Assembly (NCBI RefSeq): GCF_900112585.1
Contig: NZ_FOLY01000005.1
Location: 62,001-126,000 of the forward strand
Reading direction: 5' to 3'
Source: Kushneria avicenniae
GTDB taxonomy: Bacteria > Pseudomonadota > Gammaproteobacteria > Pseudomonadales > Halomonadaceae
Length of the DNA: 64,000 bases
Shown: one piece after another, positions 63,557-64,000 of the stretch
How positions within the stretch are numbered: the stretch's first letter is position 1
Layout of the letters: each line of letters begins with the position of its first letter
Made by a program: the position numbers and the translations under genes
The notes under the pieces: generated by a model
Databases searched by the model: none
What the model was told of the DNA's origin: nothing
What the model saw: the letters and a program-made list of their open reading frames with translations, nothing else

Positions 63557-64000
63557 ATGCTGATTCAGACCCTTCCCGAAATCGGGCTCTACGCCATGAT
63601 GCTGGCGCTGGCCATGGCGCTGGTGCAGGCGGTGGTACCGCTGGCCGGCAGCCTGACCCGTCGCCCGCTGTGGATGAGCTACGCAGTCCCCATGGCCTGG
63701 GGGCAGGCGCTTTTCCTGTTGATCGCCTTTGTCTGCCTGGCGCTGGGGTTTTTGTTCAAAGACTTCAGCGTGGCCTACATTGCCGACAACGCCAATTCAC
63801 GGCTGCCCTGGTATTACCGCCTGAGCGCGGTATGGGGCGGTCATGAAGGTTCGGTGCTGCTGTGGTCGATGCTGCTGGCCTTCTGGGGGCTGGCGGTCAG
63901 TATCTTTTCGCGCCATCTGCCGCGCGACATGCTGGCCCGCGTGCTCGCGGTGCTGGGCATGATCAACGCTGGCTTTCTGCTGTTTATCCTGGCGACCTCG
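63557..64000 (+). CDS. ccmF: Cytochrome c haem lyase subunit CcmF, partial
   Basis: 148 codons are visible, open at the right edge. LPEIGLYAMMLALAMALVQA, then NSRLPWYYRLSAVWGGHEGSVLLW, match the start of CcmF, in which the first membrane helices precede the WWD region. Starts 12 bases after ccmE at ATG 63557. Confidence 0.95.
   Translation, partial: MLIQTLPEIGLYAMMLALAMALVQAVVPLAGSLTRRPLWMSYAVPMAWGQALFLLIAFVCLALGFLFKDFSVAYIADNANSRLPWYYRLSAVWGGHEGSVLLWSMLLAFWGLAVSIFSRHLPRDMLARVLAVLGMINAGFLLFILATS

Overview
The window reads as a roughly 60% GC chromosome segment of a gammaproteobacterium. Gene content (Csu-type pili, sulfonate island, Ccm cluster, retinal rhodopsin with Blh, small entericidin and CsbD-like proteins) fits a halophilic Halomonadaceae member such as Halomonas or Kushneria. 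That placement is an inference. No rRNA, tRNA, CRISPR array, integrase or insertion sequence was found.

Left part (1-15.6 kb). A MetF-like fragment runs off the left edge, divergent from a MesX-MesD pair (oxygen-dependent, folate-independent methionine synthase). An SOS-controlled umuDC operon with a perfect LexA box follows. Next comes an unusual block: two related Crp/Fnr regulators in divergent orientation, two paralogous one-helix membrane proteins of unknown family, a Ca/Na exchanger, and a bacteriorhodopsin-like gene with its retinal-forming Blh dioxygenase. The rhodopsin has Asp-Thr-Ser where bacteriorhodopsin has Asp-Thr-Asp. A LapC/YejM-like protein and a His-rich CDF zinc exporter end the block.

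Middle part (15.8-26.4 kb). A DegT aminotransferase/Gfo-Idh pair, an entericidin-like lipoprotein, a DUF4396 membrane protein, RarD, an arsRCHB arsenic operon, a soluble BdlA-like PAS-PAS-MCP protein, a CysB-like regulator and a degenerate EAL-like protein.

Sulfur island (24.5-40.7 kb). Two CysB/Cbl-like LysR regulators frame or lie in the island. One leftward operon encodes SsuC, SsuB, SsuF, an extra SsuA-like binding protein, SsuD and SsuA. A second leftward operon encodes an SsuD-like flavin monooxygenase, two more SsuA-like binding proteins and a class II aldolase-like protein. Four binding proteins therefore have a single permease/ATPase pair in view. Divergent from the second operon is a thiol dioxygenase overlapping a four-domain rhodanese, then an orphan sulfate-binding protein. 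Promoter regions here share inverted repeats containing ATAACG.

Right part (40.9-64 kb). A Csu-type chaperone-usher pilus operon (three SCPU subunits, chaperone, usher, tip adhesin), then mostly single genes: DUF1275, OsmC, GNAT, RhtA-like exporter, sulfide:quinone oxidoreductase, DUF808, thioredoxin-like protein, PAS-LuxR regulator, a cyclodeaminase-like protein, a PepSY membrane reductase with a DUF2946 protein, a zinc-ribbon protein, DUF4105, and DUF2243-CtaG. The ccmABCDE genes and the start of ccmF end the window.
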